From the NCBI GenBank assembly GCA_963844855.1, contig CAWJQP010000018.1, positions 62,001 through 126,000 on the forward strand: 64,000 bases of DNA. The letters are read 5' to 3'. Source of the stretch: DASQDN01 sp963844855. Its GTDB lineage: Bacteria > Acidobacteriota > Terriglobia > Bryobacterales > Bryobacteraceae. A program made the translations under genes and the position numbers. Below, one piece after another: positions 36,287 through 45,494 of this stretch (position 1 is its first letter; every line of letters starts with the position of its first letter). Under the pieces are notes generated by a model. The model was not told where the DNA came from and made no database searches. It saw only the letters and a list, made by a program, of their open reading frames with translations.

Positions 36287-37285
36287 CTAACGGAGGCGAG
36301 CGCCCCTGGTCACGGTCTTTACCCGGCAGAGATACATGTCGGCCGTGATGTAGAGGGTGCTTCCGTCATCACCCCAGGCCACATTTGCAGTTGCCTCTCC
36401 TGTCTCGATGCGTCCCAGGCGCGTACCGTCCGGCGCATAGATGTGTACACCACCCGGACCAGTCGCGAACAGATTGCCGTTCTTATCGACCTTCAATCCG
36501 TCGGGCAGCCCGCGCATCTTCCCCACCATTGACGTTACGTCCTTAAACACGCGACCTGATCCGATTGTCCCTTCCGGAGTCAACGTATACGCCATCCAGA
36601 TTGCGCGTTTTGGATCGGACTGAGCAACATAGAGGGTTTTTTCGTCGGGAGAAAGCGCGATGCCGTTCGGCCGCGTCAGATCCTTCGTAAGCACCGTCAG
36701 CTTGCCGTCCGTGCCAAGCCGATAAACCCCGCAGAAGTCCAGCTCACGGCGTGGGTCGTCCCATTGTTTCGGCAGTCCGTACGGCGGATCGGTGAAGTAC
36801 AGATTGCCTTGGGAGTCATAGATGGCGTCGTTCGGACTATTCAGGCGCTTACCTTCGAAGCTATCCACCAAAGTGCGCTTTCCGCCATTTCGCTCCAAGA
36901 CAGAGATGCGCCGGTCGCCGTGCTCGCAGAACACTAGCCGGCCGCTGGGATCGAGCGTGATGCCGTTGCTGCCCGGCTCGCGACCGTACTCACCGGGTCC
37001 CGTAAAGCCTGCAGGTTTCAGGTAGACCTTCACGCGTTCTCCTTCCCGCCACATCATGACCGCGTTATTAGGGATATCGGAGAAAAGCAAAGCTTTCTCA
37101 CGGGAGAGCCAGACCGGACCTTCGGCCCACTCGAATCCCGATGCCAGAACCTCGATTCGCGCGTCCGGAGCGATGATCTGGTCGAGACGCGGATCTTCCC
37201 TAATAATCCGTCCGAGGATCGGATAATTTGTCGTATCCTGTGCGGACATAAGAACGGTAGTGAACAGCAAAGCGATCCGTCGCAT
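36287..37285 (-). CDS. SMP-30/gluconolactonase-family protein, exported
   Basis: A 332-residue beta-propeller hydrolase of the SMP-30/LRE-like group. Signal peptide about 1-15. Family sites: the metal Glu in FEWAEGPVW, an Asn in GSNGITLD, NSPNDAIYDSQGNLYFTDPPYG and the Asp in GLPDGLKVDKNGNL. This family hydrolyses sugar lactones such as gluconolactone; the substrate here is unknown. Its periplasmic location and the nearby sugar-acid genes (41.4-45.4 kb) fit sugar oxidation. The start is at the stop of the upstream small membrane protein (one-base overlap, TAATG). Confidence 0.87.
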   Translation of the reverse strand: MRRIALLFTTVLMSAQDTTNYPILGRIIREDPRLDQIIAPDARIEVLASGFEWAEGPVWLSREKALLFSDIPNNAVMMWREGERVKVYLKPAGFTGPGEYGREPGSNGITLDPSGRLVFCEHGDRRISVLERNGGKRTLVDSFEGKRLNSPNDAIYDSQGNLYFTDPPYGLPKQWDDPRRELDFCGVYRLGTDGKLTVLTKDLTRPNGIALSPDEKTLYVAQSDPKRAIWMAYTLTPEGTIGSGRVFKDVTSMVGKMRGLPDGLKVDKNGNLFATGPGGVHIYAPDGTRLGRIETGEATANVAWGDDGSTLYITADMYLCRVKTVTRGARLR

Positions 37286-37656
37286 TAGACTGCGCGGCTC
37301 TTACGCGCCTCGATGAAGGATCGCACACACATTACGAGGAACACGATCATCAGAATTGCCATCACCGCCTGAGCAATCACGGCATTCTGACGCTCGACGA
37401 ATTCCCCGGAAAGCAGCTTGAAGGCCTTGACCAACCCGCCGATCGAACCCGCGAGGCCTAGAAGCCCAATCATCGCCGCAAAATGCATCGCATGCTTCCG
37501 TTTGTTGGGATCCTTGGCGATGACACCCAGAATCAACAACAGCAACCCGAATGCAGCAGGAATCAGAGCGGTCACACTGACCATTCCCGTTCCGAAGTAT
37601 CCGGCAATACCCAGCACTAGTAGAATCACACCGAACGCGACTGTCGTGTTTGCCAT
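37285..37656 (-). CDS. Small integral membrane protein, unknown
   Basis: A 123-residue protein with about four predicted membrane helices (residues about 5-22, 26-44, 57-77 and 93-112) and charged loops (KDPNKRKH). No enzymatic motif. It is placed directly upstream of the SMP-30 gene with a one-base overlap, so it is likely in the same transcript. It resembles small acidobacterial membrane proteins of no known function. Confidence 0.65.
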   Translation of the reverse strand: MANTTVAFGVILLVLGIAGYFGTGMVSVTALIPAAFGLLLLILGVIAKDPNKRKHAMHFAAMIGLLGLAGSIGGLVKAFKLLSGEFVERQNAVIAQAVMAILMIVFLVMCVRSFIEARKSRAV

Positions 37657-37683
37657 TTGCTTTCGATTATACGAACGCGCGCG

Positions 37684-38610
37684 CTATTTCAATTCGTAAC
37701 GATCCCGATAGCGTAGAGCGCTGCCCTCAACTGCCAGTCCCAACAGCAAGGATTTAGGCGTTTTTGGCGGCAACTGAACGTGCACCCGATATTGATTACC
37801 GATTGCTCTCAAGGCGTCCGAGATCGCTTGTGGAACTTCGGCGCTCGATCGGCAAAATGTAGCCAACCCGCCTGTTGTAGTGGCGATCTGAAGTAATCCG
37901 CTTAGGTACGCCTCATTCAGCCGGTCAGTCAAGCGCGCGACGTGAACAATGAATATCGGTGTCTGATAGCCCGCGAGCGCCTTATCCAAACGTGAGATGC
38001 GCTCTCGGATTAAGCCCTCGGGGAACTTGCGACTCAGATCGCGGGAATCGCTCGAATTGATTACCGGGTTTGTAAAGTCTTCCCGATAGTTTCGGACATC
38101 GCTATCCGTAAGATACAGAATCGCTACGCGAACGCCCGTCTTGGCGCCGACCGCCTCGGCCACCTGCGATACAGACTCTATTGTCTCCAGCAAGCCGGCC
38201 TTTCCAGTCACGGGCAGTTCCGATAGCGACTTCTCGAGCGCCTCCCGATCCGTAGTCGGATCGAGCAGCACCTCTAAACCTTCCTGCGCCCTCATCAATC
38301 CCACGGCTACGTTCGGCGGTAGCCCGACAACTTCCTGGGAAAGCGAATTTCGTGCCGCATCCAGCAGCATAAGATCCCCGACAAGATCCGTGACTACCAG
38401 CAACAACAGGTCATCTTTGGGATTCCGTACGCGAAGGATCTTGCCTTTGCCGGCTCCGATGACGCTGGCCGAGAAATCGGCTGGGGTCAGCAATTTCTCG
38501 GACTCGGTAGACGCTGGTACGCGGACGATCGTGAGCGGAGATGGTTTCTTAGGCTCGTCGGCGGCAAACGCGCTTAAGGCGATTAGGAACGCAATCGCAA
38601 ACCGCGCCAT
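37684..38610 (-). CDS. VWFA-related exported protein with degenerate metal site
   Basis: A 308-residue protein with signal peptide (1-17). The central part is arranged like a von Willebrand factor A domain: a hydrophobic strand then D75-L-V-G-D79, where an intact MIDAS would be D-x-S-x-S, helices (LLDAARNSL), then VAILYLTDSD. In acidobacteria VWFA-related proteins with such divergent sites are common. The metal-binding motif is not conserved, so adhesive function through Mg2+ is doubtful. Its start overlaps the stop of the TonB-type receptor by one base; they are one operon. Confidence 0.7.
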   Translation of the reverse strand: MARFAIAFLIALSAFAADEPKKPSPLTIVRVPASTESEKLLTPADFSASVIGAGKGKILRVRNPKDDLLLLVVTDLVGDLMLLDAARNSLSQEVVGLPPNVAVGLMRAQEGLEVLLDPTTDREALEKSLSELPVTGKAGLLETIESVSQVAEAVGAKTGVRVAILYLTDSDVRNYREDFTNPVINSSDSRDLSRKFPEGLIRERISRLDKALAGYQTPIFIVHVARLTDRLNEAYLSGLLQIATTTGGLATFCRSSAEVPQAISDALRAIGNQYRVHVQLPPKTPKSLLLGLAVEGSALRYRDRYELK

Positions 38611-41330
38611 TAGAAGCTATACCGGAGACCGACTTGGAGAACGCGCCCGCCCGTCGATCCGATGATTTTACCCGCATTCACGTTCGGAGCCGAAGCGGTG
38701 CCAATCGTGGTGTCGGGATTATTCCAGTTCGCGTGATTCAGGAAGTTGAAGCCCACCGCGGAAAGTTCGACCGTGCGGTCCGCATCGAGAGCGATGCGCT
38801 TGCTCAAGGACAAGTCATGATTCTGCGCGCCCGGCGCGCGCAGCGATGGATGGGTCCGCGATGCGGTACCCACGCTGAAGTCGGGGGGCTGCACGAACGC
38901 GCTCGGCTCGAACCAAAGATGCGGCCCTGGATCGGCAACAGCAGGGTCCACTCCGGGCACGATATCGACGTTCAGGGCCTGAATTACGCCGCCGGTATTG
39001 TTGAATTGCGGATGCAGCGCAAGCGGTTCGCCGCTATACATGCTGGTCATGCCGCTGACTGACCAGCCATCCACAAGGAATTTTCGCCAATCGTTGAAGG
39101 TGAACAGCGTGCCCGACCTCCCGAATGGAAGCTCGTAAACATAGCTCAACGTCAGACGATGCGGAATGTTGCTCGAGGTCAGGGACCACTCTTTCTCGCG
39201 GTGATAAAAATCCTGTGTTCCCCAGGGGCCCGAATAGTCGTCCATCTGCTTTGAAAACTCGTACTGGGCGGTCATGCCCAATCCACCCGATGTGCGCTTC
39301 TCGAAACGCACAAAGCCGGAGTCGCGCTGGTATCGACCGAGCGGATACAGCCCATTCACGTCAAGCCCTGTATATTGCGGAAACGGCCGCAACGACGCCC
39401 GAAACGCTTCGTTATTCAATTGGTCGCGATACTCGAGCGCCTCTAGAGGAATCGCGTTCAGGTTTGCCGCGCTGTTGCTCACGTATAGATTTTTTCCGTC
39501 GGCGTGATAGTAGCCAGTCGACATAAGAAACGAACCTGACACTTCCCGTTCCATAGCTACGCTCACCGATTGATATCGTGGCACTCGTGTCGATGCGTCC
39601 ATCACCTCAGCAACCATTCCATTAACGGCATCGGGTCGTAGATCCGGCTGACTATAATCGGCCATTGGCAATCCTTCACGCAATACGACGGCCGGCGCCA
39701 GTTGTGTGTTCGGGGAGATGAAAGTGGGATAGAAGTTAAAACCCTGCGTATTCGATTGACCGCTGAACCTGGCAACCTCATACGAACGGCCGTAGGACAT
39801 TCGCACGACAGTTTTGTTCTGGCCCCAGGGATTCCAGGCGAGCCCAAACGAGGGCTCCAGGCGCGTCTGCGTTTGCTGGAAGCCGCGCCCATAGCCGCCG
39901 CGATTTGCAAAAACCAAAGCTCCGGGACGCCCGTTTGCGGGATTTATCGCGTTCGGATCAACTGTCGATTGGCGATCGTATTTCTCCGTCCGAGGCGTCG
40001 ACACCTCGAGGTTCAGCGATGTGGTCAATGTGAGGCCCTTTTGGATCTCCCAACTATCCCGACCAGACAAATTGTAGCGATCCGTGCGGAAGTAGGACGG
40101 CGACAGGACGGCACTCGTCTCCGCCCCGTCAGACAGACCCAGAAGGTAGCTTGCGAACGAATGTCCCGTGTTCACAATGCCCGGCAGGCTGGTCAGCCCC
40201 GAGCCGAAGTGGAATGAACCGGCGGGATACGTTGGCGCAAGAATATGCTGCTGCTGGTGGAGCCACCGCGTGGCCAGCCGCAAGGAGTGGTTGCCGATGC
40301 GGGTGGATAATCCGTTACCGGCATCAATCGCGTTACGGACGTTTTTAACGTTTGGATTGGCCCGGCCCGCCGTGGCATAGCCATCGCTAAAGCGGTAGGA
40401 GGGGAAAATCTCGCCCTTGTTCTCGCTGCGATCGCTCGCCGCTTCGACGTAGAGCGTGTGAACTGTGCGGGGTGAGCCAGTATAGATGTGCGAAAGGCTT
40501 CCTCGGCGCGAGGCGAACTGCCGGTCTGATGCATTGGAATCAGCGATTGTCGGAAAAACATTCGCCGACCCCGCGAAACCATTCGAGAACGAGGTCGCGA
40601 AGTCGACCTTATGCTTCTCGTTCAACGTGTGGTCCAGCTTCACGATCATTCCGTTCGCGGTATTCGTTTCAGGGCTCACAACGAAGTAGTTGTTCCGGAA
40701 ATATGGACCGACGCTGGCGTTCGCCTCCGGATAATGCGGCAGAACACTCGCGCTGACGGGATCGATCCGGGAAACCGGAATGGCGTTATTCGGAAATGGG
40801 TCGCGAAGATACTGGAGATTCGTTGTGCTCACCGGCTCGGACGGATCAAAATTCGGGTTGGCCCGCGTTGATGCCGGATCGAAAACAGGCAGCGGCTGAC
40901 CGGCCGAGTCGACCGTCGAGCTGAAATCTCCCGAACGTTCCGGCGTAGTCGGAACGGTGCGAAGGAACGATCGGGAGATTCGCTCCCGCACGCCTTCGTA
41001 AGAAACCGAGAAGAAGGTTGACCGGCCGACTACCGGGCCGGCTAGATTGAATCCGAATTGGTTACGGCGCAGGAGGTTCTTGTCGGACCCGCGCTGGCGA
41101 AGTTCGTGCGGCGTGGCATCCAAAATGTCGTTGCGAAGGTTTTCAAAAACGCGTCCACGGAACTTCGGTCGGCTCGCCGACTTTTTACGAGCCGACGCAG
41201 GGCTATCCGCGCGCAAACCGAGGTTCCGAGTCTGAATTTTGAATTCTTCAACAGCACGCTGCAAATCAGTCACTCGTGGGGTCTGCGCGAACGCGGACAC
41301 ACTGAGCGTGACAAGGACAGCGAACCGCAT
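38610..41330 (-). CDS. Oar-like TonB-dependent outer-membrane receptor without an N-terminal carboxypeptidase-regulatory domain
   Basis: A 906-residue protein from ATG 41330 (frame open to GTG 41366). Signal peptide about 1-16. Instead of the usual carboxypeptidase-regulatory-like domain, only about 60 residues of charged, helical sequence precede the receptor. The Oar-like core starts with FRGRVFENLRNDILDA and LRRNQFGFNLAGPVVG, then SYEG. It ends with LQVGLRYSF, C-terminal Phe as in outer-membrane barrels. The barrel takes up most of the length. The plug may be short, so transport ability is uncertain. The VWFA-like gene is next in the operon. Ligand unknown. Confidence 0.82.
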   Translation of the reverse strand: MRFAVLVTLSVSAFAQTPRVTDLQRAVEEFKIQTRNLGLRADSPASARKKSASRPKFRGRVFENLRNDILDATPHELRQRGSDKNLLRRNQFGFNLAGPVVGRSTFFSVSYEGVRERISRSFLRTVPTTPERSGDFSSTVDSAGQPLPVFDPASTRANPNFDPSEPVSTTNLQYLRDPFPNNAIPVSRIDPVSASVLPHYPEANASVGPYFRNNYFVVSPETNTANGMIVKLDHTLNEKHKVDFATSFSNGFAGSANVFPTIADSNASDRQFASRRGSLSHIYTGSPRTVHTLYVEAASDRSENKGEIFPSYRFSDGYATAGRANPNVKNVRNAIDAGNGLSTRIGNHSLRLATRWLHQQQHILAPTYPAGSFHFGSGLTSLPGIVNTGHSFASYLLGLSDGAETSAVLSPSYFRTDRYNLSGRDSWEIQKGLTLTTSLNLEVSTPRTEKYDRQSTVDPNAINPANGRPGALVFANRGGYGRGFQQTQTRLEPSFGLAWNPWGQNKTVVRMSYGRSYEVARFSGQSNTQGFNFYPTFISPNTQLAPAVVLREGLPMADYSQPDLRPDAVNGMVAEVMDASTRVPRYQSVSVAMEREVSGSFLMSTGYYHADGKNLYVSNSAANLNAIPLEALEYRDQLNNEAFRASLRPFPQYTGLDVNGLYPLGRYQRDSGFVRFEKRTSGGLGMTAQYEFSKQMDDYSGPWGTQDFYHREKEWSLTSSNIPHRLTLSYVYELPFGRSGTLFTFNDWRKFLVDGWSVSGMTSMYSGEPLALHPQFNNTGGVIQALNVDIVPGVDPAVADPGPHLWFEPSAFVQPPDFSVGTASRTHPSLRAPGAQNHDLSLSKRIALDADRTVELSAVGFNFLNHANWNNPDTTIGTASAPNVNAGKIIGSTGGRVLQVGLRYSF

Positions 41331-41446
41331 TAAGTTTATTTTAACTTGGGCCACGCCTCTTTTCACGGCTATTTTTAGAGACGTCGGCCAAACTCGAAAA
41401 AACCTACGGTCTTTACCCTGAATCGAGGATTAAAACGCACCAATCT

Positions 41447-42340
41447 CTAGATCATGCCCTCGTAAGCAGCCATGACCTTCTTCAAATCATCGATATCCTG
41501 CGGACGTGTATTGGTCAGCGGCGGGCGCACAGGACCGGCTGGTTTCCCGATTAATTCCATAGCGGTCTTCATCGCCGAAACCTCGTATCCTTTCACTCGC
41601 TCGCGAAACGCATAAAGAGGGTGAACATACTTGGCCATCAAGCCATCGAGAGTGGCGAAATCACGCTTGAGCCCAGCGTCGGCGAGAGCTAGCGACACCT
41701 TAGGCGAAATATTGGAAATGCTCGAAGTAAAAGCCTGAACGCCAGCTGCGAAATATGTCGGCACACAGTCGTCGCCAAGCCCGCCGTACCACGCCAATCG
41801 ATCGCCGTTGTATTGCATTATGCGCTGATATGTACGACCGTTCCCCTGCCCGTCTTTCCAAGCCTTGAGCGTAGGGACTTTATCACACAGTCGAGCCACC
41901 ATCTCCGGCGAGAAGATCGCCCAATCGCGGCTGTAGACCATCATCGGGAGCGGAGTAGCCGCGCCGATCGTGCGATAGTACTCGAACAGTCCAGCCTCCG
42001 GCGCGCCGGAATAGTAAGGCGGCAGGACGAGAAGACAGTCCGCTCCGGCTTTCTCGACCCGACGCGCAATATCAGAGCCGATCGGGGCGTTGTAGCCGCT
42101 GCCTGCAACCACCGGCATCCGACCATGCGTCGCCTCGACTGTAACCCTCACCACATCCTCAATTTCCTGAGGCGTCATCGAGTACAGTTCGCCTGTCCCT
42201 CCCGCTGCGACAATCGCGCAGAAGGGATGTTTCGTCATTTCGTCTACATTCCGGGCAAGCGCGTCGAGGTCCACGCTGAGATCATTGCGAAACGGCGTGA
42301 CAGGAAATCCGAAAACGCCTTTGAGGTCTTTTGGGTTCAT
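41447..42340 (-). CDS. 5-dehydro-4-deoxyglucarate dehydratase-like enzyme (DapA superfamily)
   Basis: A 297-residue TIM-barrel aldolase-type enzyme. Motifs: GFPVTPF at the start, GGTGELYS (47-54), VYSRD with Tyr136, and Schiff-base K162 in WKDGQGN. The VYSRD/KDGxG pattern is that of 5-dehydro-4-deoxyglucarate dehydratase (KdgD), which decarboxylates and dehydrates the glucarate intermediate to 2-oxoglutarate semialdehyde. A different 2-keto-acid substrate is possible. It is last in a three-gene operon behind a PfkB kinase (5-base gap) and a two-domain esterase. Confidence 0.85.
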   Translation of the reverse strand: MNPKDLKGVFGFPVTPFRNDLSVDLDALARNVDEMTKHPFCAIVAAGGTGELYSMTPQEIEDVVRVTVEATHGRMPVVAGSGYNAPIGSDIARRVEKAGADCLLVLPPYYSGAPEAGLFEYYRTIGAATPLPMMVYSRDWAIFSPEMVARLCDKVPTLKAWKDGQGNGRTYQRIMQYNGDRLAWYGGLGDDCVPTYFAAGVQAFTSSISNISPKVSLALADAGLKRDFATLDGLMAKYVHPLYAFRERVKGYEVSAMKTAMELIGKPAGPVRPPLTNTRPQDIDDLKKVMAAYEGMI

Positions 42341-42345
42341 GAACT

Positions 42346-43281
42346 TTACAGCGTATCGCGTTCCCGCATCCAGGTTTGAGTGTCCTCCCAGGACCGTGGC
42401 CCTTGCGCCGAACCGAGGTTCTCCACATTTAATGCGCCGACCGCGTTAGCCACCTTCGCCGCTTCCAAATAGGTAAGACCGCGCTGCAGGCACGCAAGGA
42501 ATCCACCTGCAAAACAATCCCCTGCCCCAGTCGTATCTCTCACCTGAACCCCATATCCCGGGACTGCTCGCGATTCATCGCCTCCAAACACGATGCAGCC
42601 TCTCGGTCCGACTTTGAGGATCACATCTGTGGCGCCATGCTCGCGAAGGATCTTCGTTGCCTCGCAGGGATTCTCGCTTCCGGTCAGCATCCTGGCTTCA
42701 CTATCATTCAGGAACAATAGATCCGTATTAGGCAGACAAGGACCAACGTCCTCCATCCAACGCCCTTTGGCATCCCAAGCCGTATCGAGTGATGTCGTGA
42801 GTCCGGCCGCTTTCGCTCTCCGCATCAACTCGCCACCCGCGAGTCGAATTGTCGGTAGTGAAAATAGGTTTGCAAGGTGAAAATGTGAATACCCGGGAAC
42901 ATGAAATGACAACATTTCGGGGGTGACATCGCGACTAGCCCCCGGCCGATGAAGGAATGAGCGATCCCCTGACGACTGCACGAGCACGACCGTCGAAGTC
43001 GTGGGCTGATCGCTGTGCCGGATATCCAACTCAACACCGGCGCGATTGAGAACCTCGAGAATCGCTTCGCCTTCCCGGTCACGCCCTACCATTCCCGTGA
43101 GTCGTACCTTACCGCCCATCGTCGCGAGCGAATAGGATGTGCTCGACCCATTGCCGCCCACACTGAACGTAATCTGGTCCACCCAGAGGCTCTTTCCCCA
43201 TGCCACTTCATCTACAGGCCACACCGGAATGTCGTAAGAAATGTTTCCACAGCAGAGCACACCCTGAATGCGCCCGATCAT
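42346..43281 (-). CDS. PfkB-family sugar kinase
   Basis: Phosphorylates a sugar or nucleoside with ATP. From ATG 43281 (the frame is open to 43299) it has about 311 residues. The ATG overlaps the esterase stop as ATGA, which supports that start. Motif 1 is VGGNGSSTSYSLATMGG and motif 2 is DTTGAGDCFAGGF with the catalytic Asp. The region NDSEARMLTG is also typical. The substrate may be a deoxy sugar acid such as 2-keto-3-deoxygluconate, by gene context, but the sequence does not settle it. Confidence 0.87.
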   Translation of the reverse strand: MIGRIQGVLCCGNISYDIPVWPVDEVAWGKSLWVDQITFSVGGNGSSTSYSLATMGGKVRLTGMVGRDREGEAILEVLNRAGVELDIRHSDQPTTSTVVLVQSSGDRSFLHRPGASRDVTPEMLSFHVPGYSHFHLANLFSLPTIRLAGGELMRRAKAAGLTTSLDTAWDAKGRWMEDVGPCLPNTDLLFLNDSEARMLTGSENPCEATKILREHGATDVILKVGPRGCIVFGGDESRAVPGYGVQVRDTTGAGDCFAGGFLACLQRGLTYLEAAKVANAVGALNVENLGSAQGPRSWEDTQTWMRERDTL

Positions 43282-45434
43282 CGGGTCGTCTCCAGCCACG
43301 CAAATAGTTCCTTCTGCGCCGGTGGCGTGAACCGGTTGAAATCGACGGGCTCGCGTAATTCGATCTTCGCCCCAGCCTTTCTCGCCGTTTCGACAGCCGT
43401 TCGGACGTTCACCGGAGACGCATATCGATCTAGCGCAGGCGCACGCAGCAACACCGGAGCTTTAATCGCGCCCATGACTTCGTCGTAGTCGACCGCCACA
43501 GTAACGCCGAGTCGCGGCATCAATCCATGCAGATGCGAGTAGTGCCGGACGCCTTCCGTGCCGTCGTTATCCTTCGACACGCGAAGTGGCGTGAACGCTG
43601 ATGCGGCGATCACTCCGGCAACACGGTCATCGAGCGCCGAAGTGAACAGCGCGATTTTTCCACCAAGCGAATACCCGGCGAGATAGATGCGGCGCGCATC
43701 GAGTTCCTTCAATGCAGTCAGCGCATCAATAGCAGCTCGTGTATCCGCCACCATCTTCCCCATCAGAGACCAGTTCGGATAGCGATCATAGAATCGCGTG
43801 GCTTGTTGAATACGGGTACCGAATCCGATTTGGTCGAACGCGAATACCGCATAGCCCATGCGCGTCAGATCGGCAATCGCTGAGCGGCCATAGCGAGAGT
43901 ACCCCGTTGGGTAGGCGTACGGATGGAGCCAAATTACGACCGGAGTCTTGACCTGAGCCTTCGCTGGCATATAAAGATCGCCGGTAAGATCGTCACCGAA
44001 CCCGATCGCATGCGAGGTGACTCCATCAACTTTGAGCGGGCGGTCGTACAACGTCGCAAGCCAACCGGCATTCGTCATCGTGCGACCGGCGACGGTATCC
44101 CTTGCAGGAAACGGAACTGCCTGCGGCTCTTCCCCCAAAACCCATCGAATACGATCGCGCACATCGTTCGTCGGAACGGGCGGAATCGTTGCGTGCTTAC
44201 GCCACTCCTCCCATCGAAACGGGTGCATATTAGTTCTCGGTAACGGACGCTTCGAACGTCCAAACACCGAGTCAAAGAAATCGACGTAGAGTTCGATGTC
44301 TTCCGCGGTGGTTGGATGTTCTCCCGGCCGCAAGGACAGCCCCAACTTTTCCGGCGCATTCGCAAATCGGTAAACCTTTTCCACCGAGCGATACGCCTGC
44401 TCCATACCAAATGAATTGCCCTGCCCTTCCGAATATGCCGAGGTGATCAGCAGACCTCGCGGGGCAACCATCGACAACAGCATGTTCTGATCAACCGGAA
44501 GTTTGTGCTCGCGCCCGGCAAAGAAGCGGAGACGAGGATGAAACCAGCCAGGGAAGCGGCCGGTAATTTGCTCGATCGTTTCATTGGCGAATGGGTCGGT
44601 TGTATAACGCCACGGATCGCATTCGCCTGTGTTGCCGCTCGAGGCAACCACCGCTCCAATCCGCTCGTCGAGCGCCGCCGCGATTAACGCCATCTTTCCG
44701 TTGCGGGAATGGCCCGCGATGCCGATGCGCGCCTTGTCCACTTCTGGGAGGGTGTGAAGATAGTCGACCACACGCATGCCCGCCCAAGCCCATCGGGCAA
44801 GTCCGGAGAAATCATAGTCGGGATACAACTCAATGAGCGAGTCCGAATCGTCCGGCGCTCCATAGATCGGGTCGGTCGCATTGAAGATTGCGCCGATATA
44901 GCCTCGTCGAACAGCAGGCGCTATCCATGGCCTCCGGCGTGGATGGTTCGTGAGGAAGACCGGATACGGTCCGGAGCCTTTCGCCGGCAGCACGAGTTGG
45001 ATGGTCAGTCTTCCTTTGTGCTCCGGCCCGAACTCAAGCCGGATGTCTCGAACCTCGACAGTCCCTTCGTGACGAGTATTTACGACGATTCCACGCGTAT
45101 TGCCGGGCGGGGGCGGCATCTTCCCGATGATCCATTGCTCGTACTGCTCGCGAATCCATTTTCGGCGCGCCTGCCAATCCGCTTTCGTCTTCACGCCCTC
45201 GAGTGGATCGGGGAGAAAAGCCTGTGACGGCATGGCCTCGAAATCGGGAGGAAGTTCTTGGGTTCGTTTTTGCCAGTCCTCGAAAGACCGGTCGCCACCG
45301 CTAACACGAGTCGTATCGTCGCGATAACTGGGCGGAAGAATCGTCATGACCTCGTTAAGATACTGCTGCCGCCGAGTTGCCGAATCCTCGGCGAAAACAA
45401 TACTGGCAACGACAAAAAGGAGAGCTATGCGCAC
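43278..45434 (-). CDS. Exported two-domain alpha/beta hydrolase: CE15-like esterase fused to a second hydrolase
   Basis: A 718-residue protein with signal peptide (1-15). The first domain (about 90-395) has the CE15 (glucuronoyl esterase)-like nucleophile S243 in GHSRNGK, an acidic residue near the GNTGE block (about 268-271) and H in the PGEHPT region. CE15 enzymes cut ester bonds between lignin alcohols and glucuronic acid of xylan. The second domain (about 440-718) has nucleophile S589 in GYSLGG and D669 in the acid position, but the expected base region reads FNRF (R701) where relatives often have His, so this domain may be weak or non-catalytic. First gene of the operon with a PfkB kinase and a glucarate-type dehydratase. 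Confidence 0.8.
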   Translation of the reverse strand: MRIALLFVVASIVFAEDSATRRQQYLNEVMTILPPSYRDDTTRVSGGDRSFEDWQKRTQELPPDFEAMPSQAFLPDPLEGVKTKADWQARRKWIREQYEQWIIGKMPPPPGNTRGIVVNTRHEGTVEVRDIRLEFGPEHKGRLTIQLVLPAKGSGPYPVFLTNHPRRRPWIAPAVRRGYIGAIFNATDPIYGAPDDSDSLIELYPDYDFSGLARWAWAGMRVVDYLHTLPEVDKARIGIAGHSRNGKMALIAAALDERIGAVVASSGNTGECDPWRYTTDPFANETIEQITGRFPGWFHPRLRFFAGREHKLPVDQNMLLSMVAPRGLLITSAYSEGQGNSFGMEQAYRSVEKVYRFANAPEKLGLSLRPGEHPTTAEDIELYVDFFDSVFGRSKRPLPRTNMHPFRWEEWRKHATIPPVPTNDVRDRIRWVLGEEPQAVPFPARDTVAGRTMTNAGWLATLYDRPLKVDGVTSHAIGFGDDLTGDLYMPAKAQVKTPVVIWLHPYAYPTGYSRYGRSAIADLTRMGYAVFAFDQIGFGTRIQQATRFYDRYPNWSLMGKMVADTRAAIDALTALKELDARRIYLAGYSLGGKIALFTSALDDRVAGVIAASAFTPLRVSKDNDGTEGVRHYSHLHGLMPRLGVTVAVDYDEVMGAIKAPVLLRAPALDRYASPVNVRTAVETARKAGAKIELREPVDFNRFTPPAQKELFAWLETTR

Positions 45435-45494
45435 GCCTTACATTATTACTGCGGCGCCCGCTACAAAACCCACTCGTATAATGAACGTGTCCCC

